Below, one piece after another: positions 50,903-57,810 of a stretch of DNA of 64,000 bases. The number at the start of each line of letters is the position of its first letter. Position 1 is the stretch's first letter. Source of the stretch: Streptomyces sp. NBC_01116 (GTDB taxonomy: Bacteria > Actinomycetota > Actinomycetes > Streptomycetales > Streptomycetaceae); the NCBI RefSeq assembly GCF_041435495.1, contig NZ_CP108644.1:8293501-8357500 (forward strand), written 5' to 3'. Under the pieces are notes generated by a model. That model did no database searches, was not told the DNA's origin, and saw only the letters and a list, made by a program, of their open reading frames with translations. Position numbers and translations under genes: made by a program.

Positions 50903-52801
50903 TCACCCGGCGCGCATGTACGGGTGACCGTGCTGCCGTACGGCGACTGCCTGTGCCCGCTCGCGGGCGTACGCCCGTAGCAGCGCGTCCAGTTGGTAGT
51001 GGCCCGCCGTCGGCGCACCCAGCAGATTCGCCTCGACCAGGGAGTCCAGGGCCTCCTCAGCCTGTGCCTCGGAACAGCCGGTCATCACGGCGACCCTGCT
51101 GCTGGAGACCGAACACGCTCCGGCGGCTCCCAGTGCGGTGAACACCTCGGCCGGGTCGACCCCGGCCGGCGCCGTCCGTTGGAGCCCGGCGTGGTCGGCG
51201 TCGAGGCAGGGCCGCACACCGAGGTCGCCCGCGCACAGTTCGTCCAGCAGCCGCGGGGCCTCCGTGAGCCGCCGGGCGAAGTGCCCGATGCTCCAGTGCG
51301 GGCGCTCCAGCAGCCGGGTCCCCGCGATGCGGATCGCCAGCGGCAGGCCCGCGCAGACCGTCAGCACCGTACGGGCCGCACGCGGTTCGACACCGACCCT
51401 GTCCGGGCCGACGATGCTGCCCAGCAGTTCCAGCGACCCGGCCTTGTCCAGCGGGCCGAGCAGAAGGGTGCGCGCCCCCTCCAGATCGGCCAGCCGCCGT
51501 CTGCTGGTCACCAGCAGTCTGCTGCTGCCGCTGCCCGGTATCAGTGGCCGCACCTGCGCGGTGCTGGAGGCGTTGTCGAGTACCACCAGCAGGCGGCGGC
51601 CCGCGGTGAGCGAGCGGTAGAGGCTCTCCCGTTCCGACTCCTCCTCGGGTATCTCGCCCCGGGGCACACCGAGGTCCGCCAGAAACCGCGGCAGCACCGC
51701 CCGGGAGGTCAGTGGGCGCTCCGCTCCGCCGAGATCCGCATAGAGCTGGCCGTGCGTCGAGGAATCGCGCACGGCGTGCGCCGCGTGCAGGGCCAAGGCG
51801 CTCTTGCCGATACCGCCCCGGCCGGTCACCACTGCCGTCGCCACCATGCCCGCGGGCATCGTGCCGTTCGTGAGGAAGCGCTGCAGCCGCGCCAGCGCAT
51901 CGGAGCGGGCCGACAGCGGCAGCGGCACCGAGGGAAGCTGCGCCGGACTGGGCCAGCAGGACCTTTCCCAGGCAGCGGCCGACGCCGGTGCGACGGCCGC
52001 CTCCGGGGCCTTCGCGGGGTGCTCCAGCGGGTCAGGCGTACGAGGCCGGTCGCGGGCCGAGAGGATGTGCCGGTGGACCTCGCACAGATCGGCGCTCGGC
52101 TCGGCGCCGAGCTGCTCGACGAGCAGTGTCCGGGTGCGCCGGTAGAGATCCAGGGCCTCCGACTGCCGGCCCGAGCGGAACAGCGCAAGCATCAGCTTGC
52201 CCACCAGGGCCTCCCGTAAGGGGTGCTTCCGCACCAGCCGCACCAGCTCCGGCACGACCTTGGCGTGCCGGAGCAGCGCCAGCTCCGCGTCGAACCGCAG
52301 CTCCATGGTCTGCAGGCGGAGCTCCTGGAGATAGCGGCCCTCCACATCGCGCAGCGTCCGCGACGGGATGTCCGCCAAAGGCTCCTCGCGCCACAGGGCG
52401 AGTGCCTCGGCCAGCTCGGCGGAGGAGCTCTCCAGGTCTCCGCGCTCGGCCAGCTCCGCCGCGCGCCGGCGGTGGGCCGTGAACTGTCCGAGATCGCTCT
52501 CGTGCTCGCCGAGTTCCAGGAGGTAGCCGGGGGCCCGGGTAAGGATGCGGGCGGAGGCGTGCTCGCCCAGCGACTGCCGCAGGCGCATCACGTAGGTGCG
52601 GACGGTCGCGGCGGCACTCGGCGGCGGGGCGCCGTCCCAGACGTACTCGGCGATCCGGTCGACCGAGATCACCCGGTTGGCGTTGAGGAGGAGCGCCGCC
52701 ATGACCACGCGTTGCCTCGGCGCCGACACGTGCACCTCACGCGCGTTCAACCGGACGGAAAGCGGGCCCAGCAACAGAAAGTTCACGGGAGTCCTCTTCA
52801 T
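50903..52801 (-). CDS. AfsR/SARP-family transcriptional activator with NB-ARC domain
   Basis: A 632-aa protein with an OmpR-type winged helix at the N-terminus (FLLLGPLSVRL, then APRQRVVMAALLLNANRVIS), a bacterial transcriptional activation domain (to about residue 245), and an NB-ARC ATPase. The P-loop is VVTGRGGIGKSA (about 322-331), Walker B is LLVVLDNASS, and GLPLAIRIAG follows. The C-terminus is a winged-helix-like end without TPR repeats. It is the likely cluster activator and matches the position of the AfsR-family gene in bafilomycin clusters. Start: the ATG at 52801 begins right at the DNA-binding domain; an upstream TTG at 52858 would add 19 residues. Leucine in KHPLREAL is encoded by TTA (52217-52219 on the complement), so translation should need the bldA tRNA. 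Confidence 0.93.
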   Translation of the reverse strand: MKRTPVNFLLLGPLSVRLNAREVHVSAPRQRVVMAALLLNANRVISVDRIAEYVWDGAPPPSAAATVRTYVMRLRQSLGEHASARILTRAPGYLLELGEHESDLGQFTAHRRRAAELAERGDLESSSAELAEALALWREEPLADIPSRTLRDVEGRYLQELRLQTMELRFDAELALLRHAKVVPELVRLVRKHPLREALVGKLMLALFRSGRQSEALDLYRRTRTLLVEQLGAEPSADLCEVHRHILSARDRPRTPDPLEHPAKAPEAAVAPASAAAWERSCWPSPAQLPSVPLPLSARSDALARLQRFLTNGTMPAGMVATAVVTGRGGIGKSALALHAAHAVRDSSTHGQLYADLGGAERPLTSRAVLPRFLADLGVPRGEIPEEESERESLYRSLTAGRRLLVVLDNASSTAQVRPLIPGSGSSRLLVTSRRRLADLEGARTLLLGPLDKAGSLELLGSIVGPDRVGVEPRAARTVLTVCAGLPLAIRIAGTRLLERPHWSIGHFARRLTEAPRLLDELCAGDLGVRPCLDADHAGLQRTAPAGVDPAEVFTALGAAGACSVSSSRVAVMTGCSEAQAEEALDSLVEANLLGAPTAGHYQLDALLRAYARERAQAVAVRQHGHPYMRAG

Positions 52802-52917
52802 CGCACGACCGGTGGGCAAGACTGCTTCCAGCGTCTTGGGTGACCAGGTAGGGGTCAACGCGGTCCTGTCGTATCTAGATGTATTCCTAGAGCGCAGGTC
52901 TTGCGCTCATGCCGGGT

Positions 52918-53177
52918 TTACGCTGCGCGGCACCACAACGCAGGCCGGATCAGGACCAGGCCGCCCATCACGGCCCAGCGGCCCGTGAAACCGCTCACCA
53001 CCGCACCGCCGTCGGCCCGGTGACCCGGCACCATCAGCGTGGCCGGGAACACCCCCGTGCGGGATCCAGCCGCACGAATGCGTCGAGGATGTCCAACGGC
53101 CGCCCCGTCAGAGGGAACCACGCCTTGTACACGGACTCCTTCACCTCGACCGCCGTCGACAACAGGTCTTCGATCAC
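52918..53177 (-). pseudogene. Decayed Sfp-type 4'-phosphopantetheinyl transferase
   Basis: The N-terminal start (VIEDLL, GTG at 53177) runs straight into the family's C-terminal signature KESVYKAWFPLTGRPL, so the central part, including the metal-binding aspartates, is deleted. After VRLDPA the frame shifts: that frame stops soon after, while the next frame continues as GVFPATLMVPG and GFTGRWAVMGGLVL, the typical end, up to a TAA at 52918. The remnant is 260 bp against about 680 bp in intact members. In many actinomycete PKS clusters this gene activates the ACPs, so here that role must be filled from elsewhere in the genome. Confidence 0.88.
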
Positions 53178-53190
53178 CGGCCGACGCCCG

Positions 53191-53709
53191 TCACCGCTGC
53201 TCCCCGGACGGGAAGCCCTCGCGCAGCAGCGGATCGGGCTTGCCCCACCACTTCCATTCGCGCGGATACCCGAGGGACACCTCTTGATGCCGCACCCCGG
53301 CCGCGCGGATGGTCCGCGGAATGTGCAGGTGCCCGTAGACCACGGCGGAGGGCAGTCCGCGCTCGCGCTGTGGTGCGGGGCCACGGCGCGAACTTCGGAT
53401 GACGCAGCACCTCTGTCGGCTCCTTGATCAGGGGGAAATGATTCACCAGCAGCGCCGGCACCCGCCGGATCGCAGGCGGCCTGGCGCGCCTGGGTACGGG
53501 CGACCCGCGCGCGGCACCAGTCGGCCCGCGTCGGATACGGGTCCGGGTGCAGCAGGAACGCGTCGCTGCACACCACGCCGGCGGCCTCCGCCAGGGCCGG
53601 CGCCGTCCCCGCGTCCACCATCCCGGGCGGCCGGAAGCTGTAGTCGTACAGGAGGAATGCTCTCCGGACGCGCGACATGGAGATCGCTGACGGCGTACAG
53701 CCTTGCCAT
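53191..53709 (-). pseudogene. Decayed metallophosphoesterase (usual partner of the phosphopantetheinyl transferase)
   Basis: Pieces of one gene appear in three frames. MARLYAVSDLHV is the conserved start with the DxH metal motif. FLLYDYSFRPPG and FLLHPDPYPTRADWCRARV follow in a second frame, LLVNHFPLIKEPTEVLRHP in the next, and VVYGHLHIPRT with VSLGYPREWKWWG in the last, ending at 53191. A segment of roughly 100 codons or more after the start is missing, and at least two frameshifts are needed to join the rest. Intact relatives typically sit directly upstream of the phosphopantetheinyl transferase, as here. Confidence 0.87.
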
Positions 53710-54080
53710 GAGGTGTCCTCGCCTCCTCGGCCGGATTCGCGGTGCGCGTCCGGCTGCCGCGACCGTTGCTGCTGAGTCGGAGCCAAGTAGATCCCACAGG
53801 ATCGCTCCGCACCGCAACGTTCTCGCCATTCACCGAAGAAACAGCCGAAATTGAACCCGGACATGCGTGGCCGGATGTGCCCCGATGCAGACTTGCTGAA
53901 ATTCAGAGGGACATGGCAGGCTGCCATATGCGGTGCCCGTGACTCGCCGATCATCGCCGATCGGCGCTCCCGGTATTAGCGCGTACCAGCCGACCCACCG
54001 GTGCGGAGGGTGTCACACGTGATCACCGCACCCCGCCCATCGGCACTGCGTGGATTCCGAGAAAGGAATGAAAGGCCGAT
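53710..54080. other. Intergenic region between the decayed gene pair and the type II thioesterase
   Basis: The 371-bp divergent spacer has no gene that I can support. Its right half holds a 15-bp dyad (listed separately) and, at 53946-53965, two GCCGATC copies, the second part of the palindrome GCCGATCGGC. GAAAGGAATGAAAGG just before 54081 serves as the ribosome site region for the thioesterase. Confidence 0.6.
53913..53927. promoter_or_regulatory. 15-bp perfect dyad, candidate operator
   Basis: ATGGCAG-G-CTGCCAT is a perfect inverted repeat with a one-base centre, 150 bp upstream of the type II thioesterase start, in the spacer that would hold divergent promoters. No regulator can be assigned from sequence alone. 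Confidence 0.45.
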
Positions 54081-54842
54081 ATGACCTCGCTCTCCTTGGA
54101 TAGCGACCTGTGGTGCCGTCGTTTCCATCCCTCGCCGATGGCCACGCGCCGACTGGTCTGCTTTCCGCACGCCGGCGGATCGGCGAGTTTCTACTTTCCG
54201 GTATCCGCCGCACTGCGCGGCCCGGTCGACCTCCTGGCCGTGCAGTACCCCGGGAGGCAGGACCGCCGGGAGGAACCTGGGGTCCAGGACCTGCACCGCT
54301 TGGCCGACGAAGTGTTCGAAGCGCTGCGCCGCTGGGACGACCTCCCTCTGACCTTCTTCGGGCACAGTATGGGCGCGCTCGTCGCCTTCGAGGTGGCCCG
54401 GCGGATCGAGCGCGGGGGCGGCCGGATGGACCACCTCTTCGTCTCGGGCCGCAAGGGGCCGTCCGCGGACCGGCCTGAGTTCTCCCGCCCACTTGACGAC
54501 GAGGGCATCGTGGCCGAGGTCAGGGCCATGAGCGGCACCGACGTCCGGCTCCTGGAGGACGAGGAACTGCTGCGGATGGTGCTGCCCGTGCTGCGCGCCG
54601 ACTACCGGGCCCTGGGGGGCTACCGGGCCGACCGCGACGCCGCGGTCACCTGCCCGGTCACGGCTGTGGTGGGGGACCAGGACCCCTGGACACCTGTCCC
54701 CGAGGCCGCGCACTGGCGCGACCGCACGACGGCCGCGTTCGACCTCAAGGTCTTCCCCGGCGGGCACTTCTACCTCAGCAGCCGGGCGAACGAGGTGACC
54801 GGCATGCTCCGTGACCACCTCGCCGGCACACTGCGCACCTGA
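54081..54842 (+). CDS. Type II thioesterase (alpha/beta hydrolase)
   Basis: A 253-aa external thioesterase of the kind found with PKS and NRPS clusters. It has FPHAGGSASFY near the N-terminus, the nucleophile motif GHSMG (Ser96), an aspartate in VVGDQDPWTP and the catalytic histidine in PGGHFYL (His229). It removes wrong or stalled acyl groups from PKS carrier domains. It starts the plus-strand unit that continues with the HTH gene 32 bp downstream. The position matches the type II thioesterase of bafilomycin-type clusters. Confidence 0.95.
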   Translation: MTSLSLDSDLWCRRFHPSPMATRRLVCFPHAGGSASFYFPVSAALRGPVDLLAVQYPGRQDRREEPGVQDLHRLADEVFEALRRWDDLPLTFFGHSMGALVAFEVARRIERGGGRMDHLFVSGRKGPSADRPEFSRPLDDEGIVAEVRAMSGTDVRLLEDEELLRMVLPVLRADYRALGGYRADRDAAVTCPVTAVVGDQDPWTPVPEAAHWRDRTTAAFDLKVFPGGHFYLSSRANEVTGMLRDHLAGTLRT

Positions 54843-54874
54843 GACCACGGACGACAGAGAAGGGGGACCCGGAA

Positions 54875-55228
54875 GTGACACCGTCAGCGACCTCTGAGGA
54901 GATCAAGCCCGCGCAGCGGCCGCCGAGGTCGAAAGCCGCCGGCGGCGCCGGTCCGGCGGGCGGGGGCCCGTCCGGCGGCGCGTGCGTCCGGCGGCTGACC
55001 GCCGTGGATGTCCGCATCCTGGAAGGTGTCGCGGTCGGCACCTCGACCGTCCGGCTGGCGGCATCGCTCTATCTGAGCCCGCAGGGCATCGAGTACCGCA
55101 TCGGGCTGATGATGCGCCATTTCCAGGCCGCGAACCGGCCCGCTCTGGTCTCCCGGGCGCACTCCCTCGGTGTGCTGAGCGTCGGGGCATGGCCACCCCG
55201 CGTCCTCCCGGAATTCCTTGAGTCCTAG
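54875..55228 (+). CDS. Small LuxR-type helix-turn-helix protein
   Basis: A 117-aa protein with a GTG start preceded by GAAGGGGGA. The first 40 residues are a low-complexity, Pro/Gly/Ala-rich tail. Residues 41-100 resemble a LuxR C-terminal HTH: LTAVDVRILEGVAVGTS, then VRLAASLYLSPQGIEYRI with the recognition-helix pattern, then a dimerisation-like helix ending ALVSRAHSLGVL. It has no receiver or ATPase domain, unlike the large LAL regulators of other macrolide clusters. It may correspond to the LuxR-family positive regulator (orf1) that I recall next to the bafilomycin genes of S. lohii. It sits directly upstream of the predicted fumaryl-transfer genes. Confidence 0.8.
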   Translation: MTPSATSEEIKPAQRPPRSKAAGGAGPAGGGPSGGACVRRLTAVDVRILEGVAVGTSTVRLAASLYLSPQGIEYRIGLMMRHFQAANRPALVSRAHSLGVLSVGAWPPRVLPEFLES

Positions 55229-55275
55229 AAGAGGGCGGGGTGCACTGTTCGGAAGAGGGCAGAGCGTACTGTTCC
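55228..55275 (+). repeat. Two adjacent 24-bp direct repeats after the HTH gene
   Basis: Both units start with GAAGAGGGC and end ACTGTTC; 19 of 24 positions agree. The first unit begins on the last base of the HTH gene's stop codon. Tandem direct repeats upstream of a regulated gene are the usual layout of SARP and some HTH activator sites, but the 24-bp period is not the standard one. Confidence 0.55.
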
Positions 55276-55381
55276 TCGATCTCCCTCCGTGAGATCCCTC
55301 CCGGAGGGAGTGTCGAAAGTGTCCCTTCCGGAGGTGGAAAATAGACCCCGTCGGCATGATGCCGGAGATTTTCCCAGGCCC

Positions 55382-55400
55382 CGATATCATATCGATATCG
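55382..55400. promoter_or_regulatory. 19-bp inverted repeat, candidate operator
   Basis: CGATATC-ATATC-GATATCG has perfect 7-bp arms and a 5-bp centre. It is strikingly AT-rich for this genome and lies 56 bp upstream of a plausible -35 element. The rest of the 306-bp gap 55229-55534 contains only the direct repeats and promoter listed separately. Confidence 0.6.
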
Positions 55401-55455
55401 CGTCAAGAGACAGGTTCTCGAAGGTCCGGCCGAACTCCGGATTCTGCGCATTGTG

Positions 55456-55485
55456 TTGTCAGGCTTACTTCCGCCGCACTACGCT
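55456..55485 (+). promoter_or_regulatory. Candidate sigma-70-type promoter for the acyltransferase/adenylation pair
   Basis: TTGTCA (55456-55461) and TACGCT (55480-55485) are separated by 18 bp, close to the HrdB consensus, and lie 50 bp before the ATG at 55535. An AGGAG ribosome site follows at about 55525. Confidence 0.55.
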
Positions 55486-55534
55486 CGGTCCGCACCACCG
55501 CCCCCTCCTTTCCCACCAATTCACAGGAGCTGTC

Positions 55535-56497
55535 ATGAGTCTGGGGTACCTGTTCGGCGGCGGCGTCGGGACCGAGCCGCACGGCTTGGAGCTCTACCGG
55601 ACCTACGAGGTCGTGCAGGGCTGGTACGAACAGGTCTCCGCGTGGACCGGGCTGACGGTCGGACAGATCCTGGAGGAAGACCTTCCGACCGCCCGGGAGG
55701 AGCGCCAGAGCGTCGGCACCATCCGCGAAGCCGCCCTCGCGATCGGCGTACACGACGTACTCGCCTCGTTCAACCTGCGCCCCGCAGCCATCGGCGGCCT
55801 CAGCCTCGGCGCGATGACCGCCAGCTGCCTCGCCGGATCGCTGGGGCGACGGGAGCTGTTCGAGATGCTGGCCGGCTCCCGCGACACCCCGGAACCGCCC
55901 GCCGAAGACCCGCAGCAGGGAATAGCCATCGCCTTCGGCTCGCTCGCCGAAGGCGCCCCCTCCCACCCGGGCGAGAGTGTCCCCGGTATCTACCTGGCGG
56001 GCGACTTCGGCCCCACGGCCGACGGCACCCAGCGCATCATGATGCTCGCCGGCCACACCGAAGCACTCGGCGTGCTCGCCGCCGAGGTCCCACCGGGAAC
56101 GGTCGTCCCGCTCCCCGGACGCACCATTGCCGTCCATACCCCGCTGCGTCGGCCCTACCGCGACTTCATGGCCCCGAGGATCGATGCGATCCCCTTCACC
56201 GACCCCGAGATCCCCTTGCTGTCCTGCCTGGAGCCCAAGGTCCTGCGCACCGCAGCCGACGTCAGGGACCTCTTCCAGCGCAACTCCACAGACCCGATCA
56301 GCCTGGTCGACGTCTATGGCGGGATGAAGGAGCAGGGTGTACAACTCGGGCTGGTGATGGGCCCCTCGATACCCGAGGGCATCCTCGCGTTTCCCTTCCC
56401 GGTGGTGCACATCGAGCAGCCCGAGCACATCGAACAGGCCCTGACCACCGCCTACGACCTCGGCATCGACCTCTCCGGCGCCTCGGCCCTGTCATGA
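55535..56497 (+). CDS. FabD-like acyltransferase, predicted fumaryl transferase
   Basis: A 320-aa protein with the malonyl-CoA:ACP transacylase fold pattern. The nucleophile is in GGLSLGA (Ser90) and a histidine in VHTPLRRPYRDF (His201), matching the spacing of FabD Ser92/His201. The residue before the serine is Leu instead of the His found in true malonyltransferases (GHSxG), which hints at another donor or acceptor. ATG 55535 follows an AGGAG; the frame is open further upstream, but that is the promoter region. It overlaps the adenylation gene by four bases (ATGA). As I recall, S. lohii Orf2 transfers fumarate from fumaryl-AMP to the C21 hydroxyl of bafilomycin; this gene is the likely counterpart. 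A discrete malonyltransferase for the PKS is the alternative, but every module has its own AT. Confidence 0.82.
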   Translation: MSLGYLFGGGVGTEPHGLELYRTYEVVQGWYEQVSAWTGLTVGQILEEDLPTAREERQSVGTIREAALAIGVHDVLASFNLRPAAIGGLSLGAMTASCLAGSLGRRELFEMLAGSRDTPEPPAEDPQQGIAIAFGSLAEGAPSHPGESVPGIYLAGDFGPTADGTQRIMMLAGHTEALGVLAAEVPPGTVVPLPGRTIAVHTPLRRPYRDFMAPRIDAIPFTDPEIPLLSCLEPKVLRTAADVRDLFQRNSTDPISLVDVYGGMKEQGVQLGLVMGPSIPEGILAFPFPVVHIEQPEHIEQALTTAYDLGIDLSGASALS

Positions 56498-57573
56498 CCG
56501 CCGCCACCCGAGCCGACCCCGACGCCCAGATCGCGCGATGGCTGGACACCGACCTCGACGAGTGGACCCGCACCGTGGTCCGACGGCACTTCGACCCGGT
56601 GTCCGGAAGTCCCTACTGGCTCGGGCAGGCTCCCCGGCTGGACTTCGACCCCCGCGACATCACCCGCTACGACCAGCTCGGAGCCTTCGGCCCGTTCCCG
56701 CTCGACCGGCTGCGCGAGGAGGACCCCGGAGACCTCGTCCCGCTGTCGGCGCCCAGGCCGCTCGCCGGACGGATCTGGGACAGCGGAGGCACCACCGGAA
56801 CCCCCTGCCGGGCGTTCTACACCCCAGACATGCTGCTGCACAGGGCGCTCTGGCGCCGCTGGTCCTTCGTACGGGAAGGATTCGCACCGGGCCGCACCTG
56901 GCTGCAGGCCACCCCCACCGGACCGCACCTGATCGGGAACGGAGTCCGGGAGGTCTCCGAACTCCACGCCGGCCAGGTGTACGCCGTGGACATGGACCCC
57001 CGGTGGGTCAAGCGCCTCATCCGGGCGGGACGCCTGGCCGAGGTCGGCGACTACACCACCCACCTGCTGGAGCAGATCACCGACGTCCTCAAGCAGGGCC
57101 GGGTCCACTACCTCAACACCACCCCGGCCCTCTTCCAGGCCCTCCGCGAGCGCCGGCCCGAACTGGTCGCCGCCCTGGACGGCGTACGCCTGAGCGGCAC
57201 CCAGATCAGCGCCGACATGTACCGGACCTTCACCACCGCCCTGCAGGGCGGGATCTGCGGACTGACCTACGGCAACACCTTCGGCAACGCGGCCTGCCTG
57301 GACATCGAGCACGACGGCGAGCTGATCAGCTACGTTCCGAACTACCCCCAGGTCACCATGGCGGTGGTCGACAAGGGCGACCTCTCGACCCCGGTCGACC
57401 CCGGCACGGTCGGCCGGGTCCAACTCACTGTCCTCCACGAGGACCTCTTCCTCCCCAACATCCTGGAACGCGACCAGGCCCTCCGCCATCCGACCGACCA
57501 CTGGCCCACCGACGGCGTCGCCAACGTCCGCCCCCTCCAGACCACCAATTCGTCCCCCGAGGGCCTCTACTGA
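56494..57573 (+). CDS. Short adenylate-forming (ANL) enzyme, predicted fumarate adenylating enzyme
   Basis: A 359-aa protein related to phenylacetate-CoA-ligase-like adenylating enzymes. The phosphate loop is WDSGGTTGTPCR (about residues 95-106), with cysteine where most family members have lysine. LSGTQISADMYRTF and GLTYGNTFGN occupy the middle of the domain. At 359 residues it is shorter than usual (about 430-440) and ends soon after HWPTDGVANVRPL, so the mobile C-terminal subdomain with the catalytic lysine seems absent. That suits an enzyme that makes and hands over an acyl-AMP without forming a CoA ester. Its ATG overlaps the acyltransferase stop (ATGA). From position and recalled literature it matches Orf3 of the bafilomycin cluster, which adenylates fumarate. 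Short ANL proteins such as EhpF of phenazine pathways are another possible relative. Confidence 0.8.
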   Translation: MTAATRADPDAQIARWLDTDLDEWTRTVVRRHFDPVSGSPYWLGQAPRLDFDPRDITRYDQLGAFGPFPLDRLREEDPGDLVPLSAPRPLAGRIWDSGGTTGTPCRAFYTPDMLLHRALWRRWSFVREGFAPGRTWLQATPTGPHLIGNGVREVSELHAGQVYAVDMDPRWVKRLIRAGRLAEVGDYTTHLLEQITDVLKQGRVHYLNTTPALFQALRERRPELVAALDGVRLSGTQISADMYRTFTTALQGGICGLTYGNTFGNAACLDIEHDGELISYVPNYPQVTMAVVDKGDLSTPVDPGTVGRVQLTVLHEDLFLPNILERDQALRHPTDHWPTDGVANVRPLQTTNSSPEGLY

Positions 57574-57601
57574 CCCGTCGCCCCTGGGCAACGGCACGTT
57601 A

Positions 57602-57620
57602 CCGGGGGCATCCGCCCCGG
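57602..57620 (+). terminator. Candidate terminator hairpin at the end of the cluster
   Basis: CCGGGG and CCCCGG arms flank a 7-nt loop about 30 bp after the adenylation gene's stop codon. There is no T-run, which is normal in high-GC actinomycetes. Confidence 0.4.
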
Positions 57621-57631
57621 GCTGTCGGCGA

Positions 57632-57722
57632 GTGAGCCCTTTCCAACCTGACGGCGGGGTTGTGGTGTTGGTCGCTGCGTCGGCGAGCAGGCCATGGCCG
57701 TGCTGAAGGCTTGGCGCCTCCT
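57632..57722 (+). mobile_element. Scrambled remnant of an IS transposase (left piece)
   Basis: An 18-bp element, GTGAGCCCTTTCCAACCT (57632-57649), resembles the IS end at 63785-63802 (two mismatches). At 57673-57722 a 50-bp piece encodes CVGEQAMAVLKAWRLL, the C-terminal signature of an IS5-type DDE transposase, and then breaks off. The same 50 bp, with one base missing, occurs on the opposite strand at 63880-63928. The internal part of the element is deleted. Confidence 0.8.
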
Positions 57723-57810
57723 TACGTGCAGAAAGCACGCCCATATGGGAGCCGCGCATAGCCCGCCCACCACTGGGCAGCCCTGCCCTACGGCTTACCC
57801 CCGGAGAGGA

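Noticed and set aside
53174..53954. Minus-strand frames of 219 and 306 aa as intact genes
   Set aside because: Each contains only part of the metallophosphoesterase or phosphopantetheinyl transferase motifs. The conserved pieces jump between frames, so they are decayed remnants.
55535..56497. A trans-acting malonyltransferase that loads the PKS
   Set aside because: All nine visible modules carry an AT with an intact GHSxG serine motif. The altered GLSLG site and overlap with an adenylating gene fit acyl transfer to the macrolide better.
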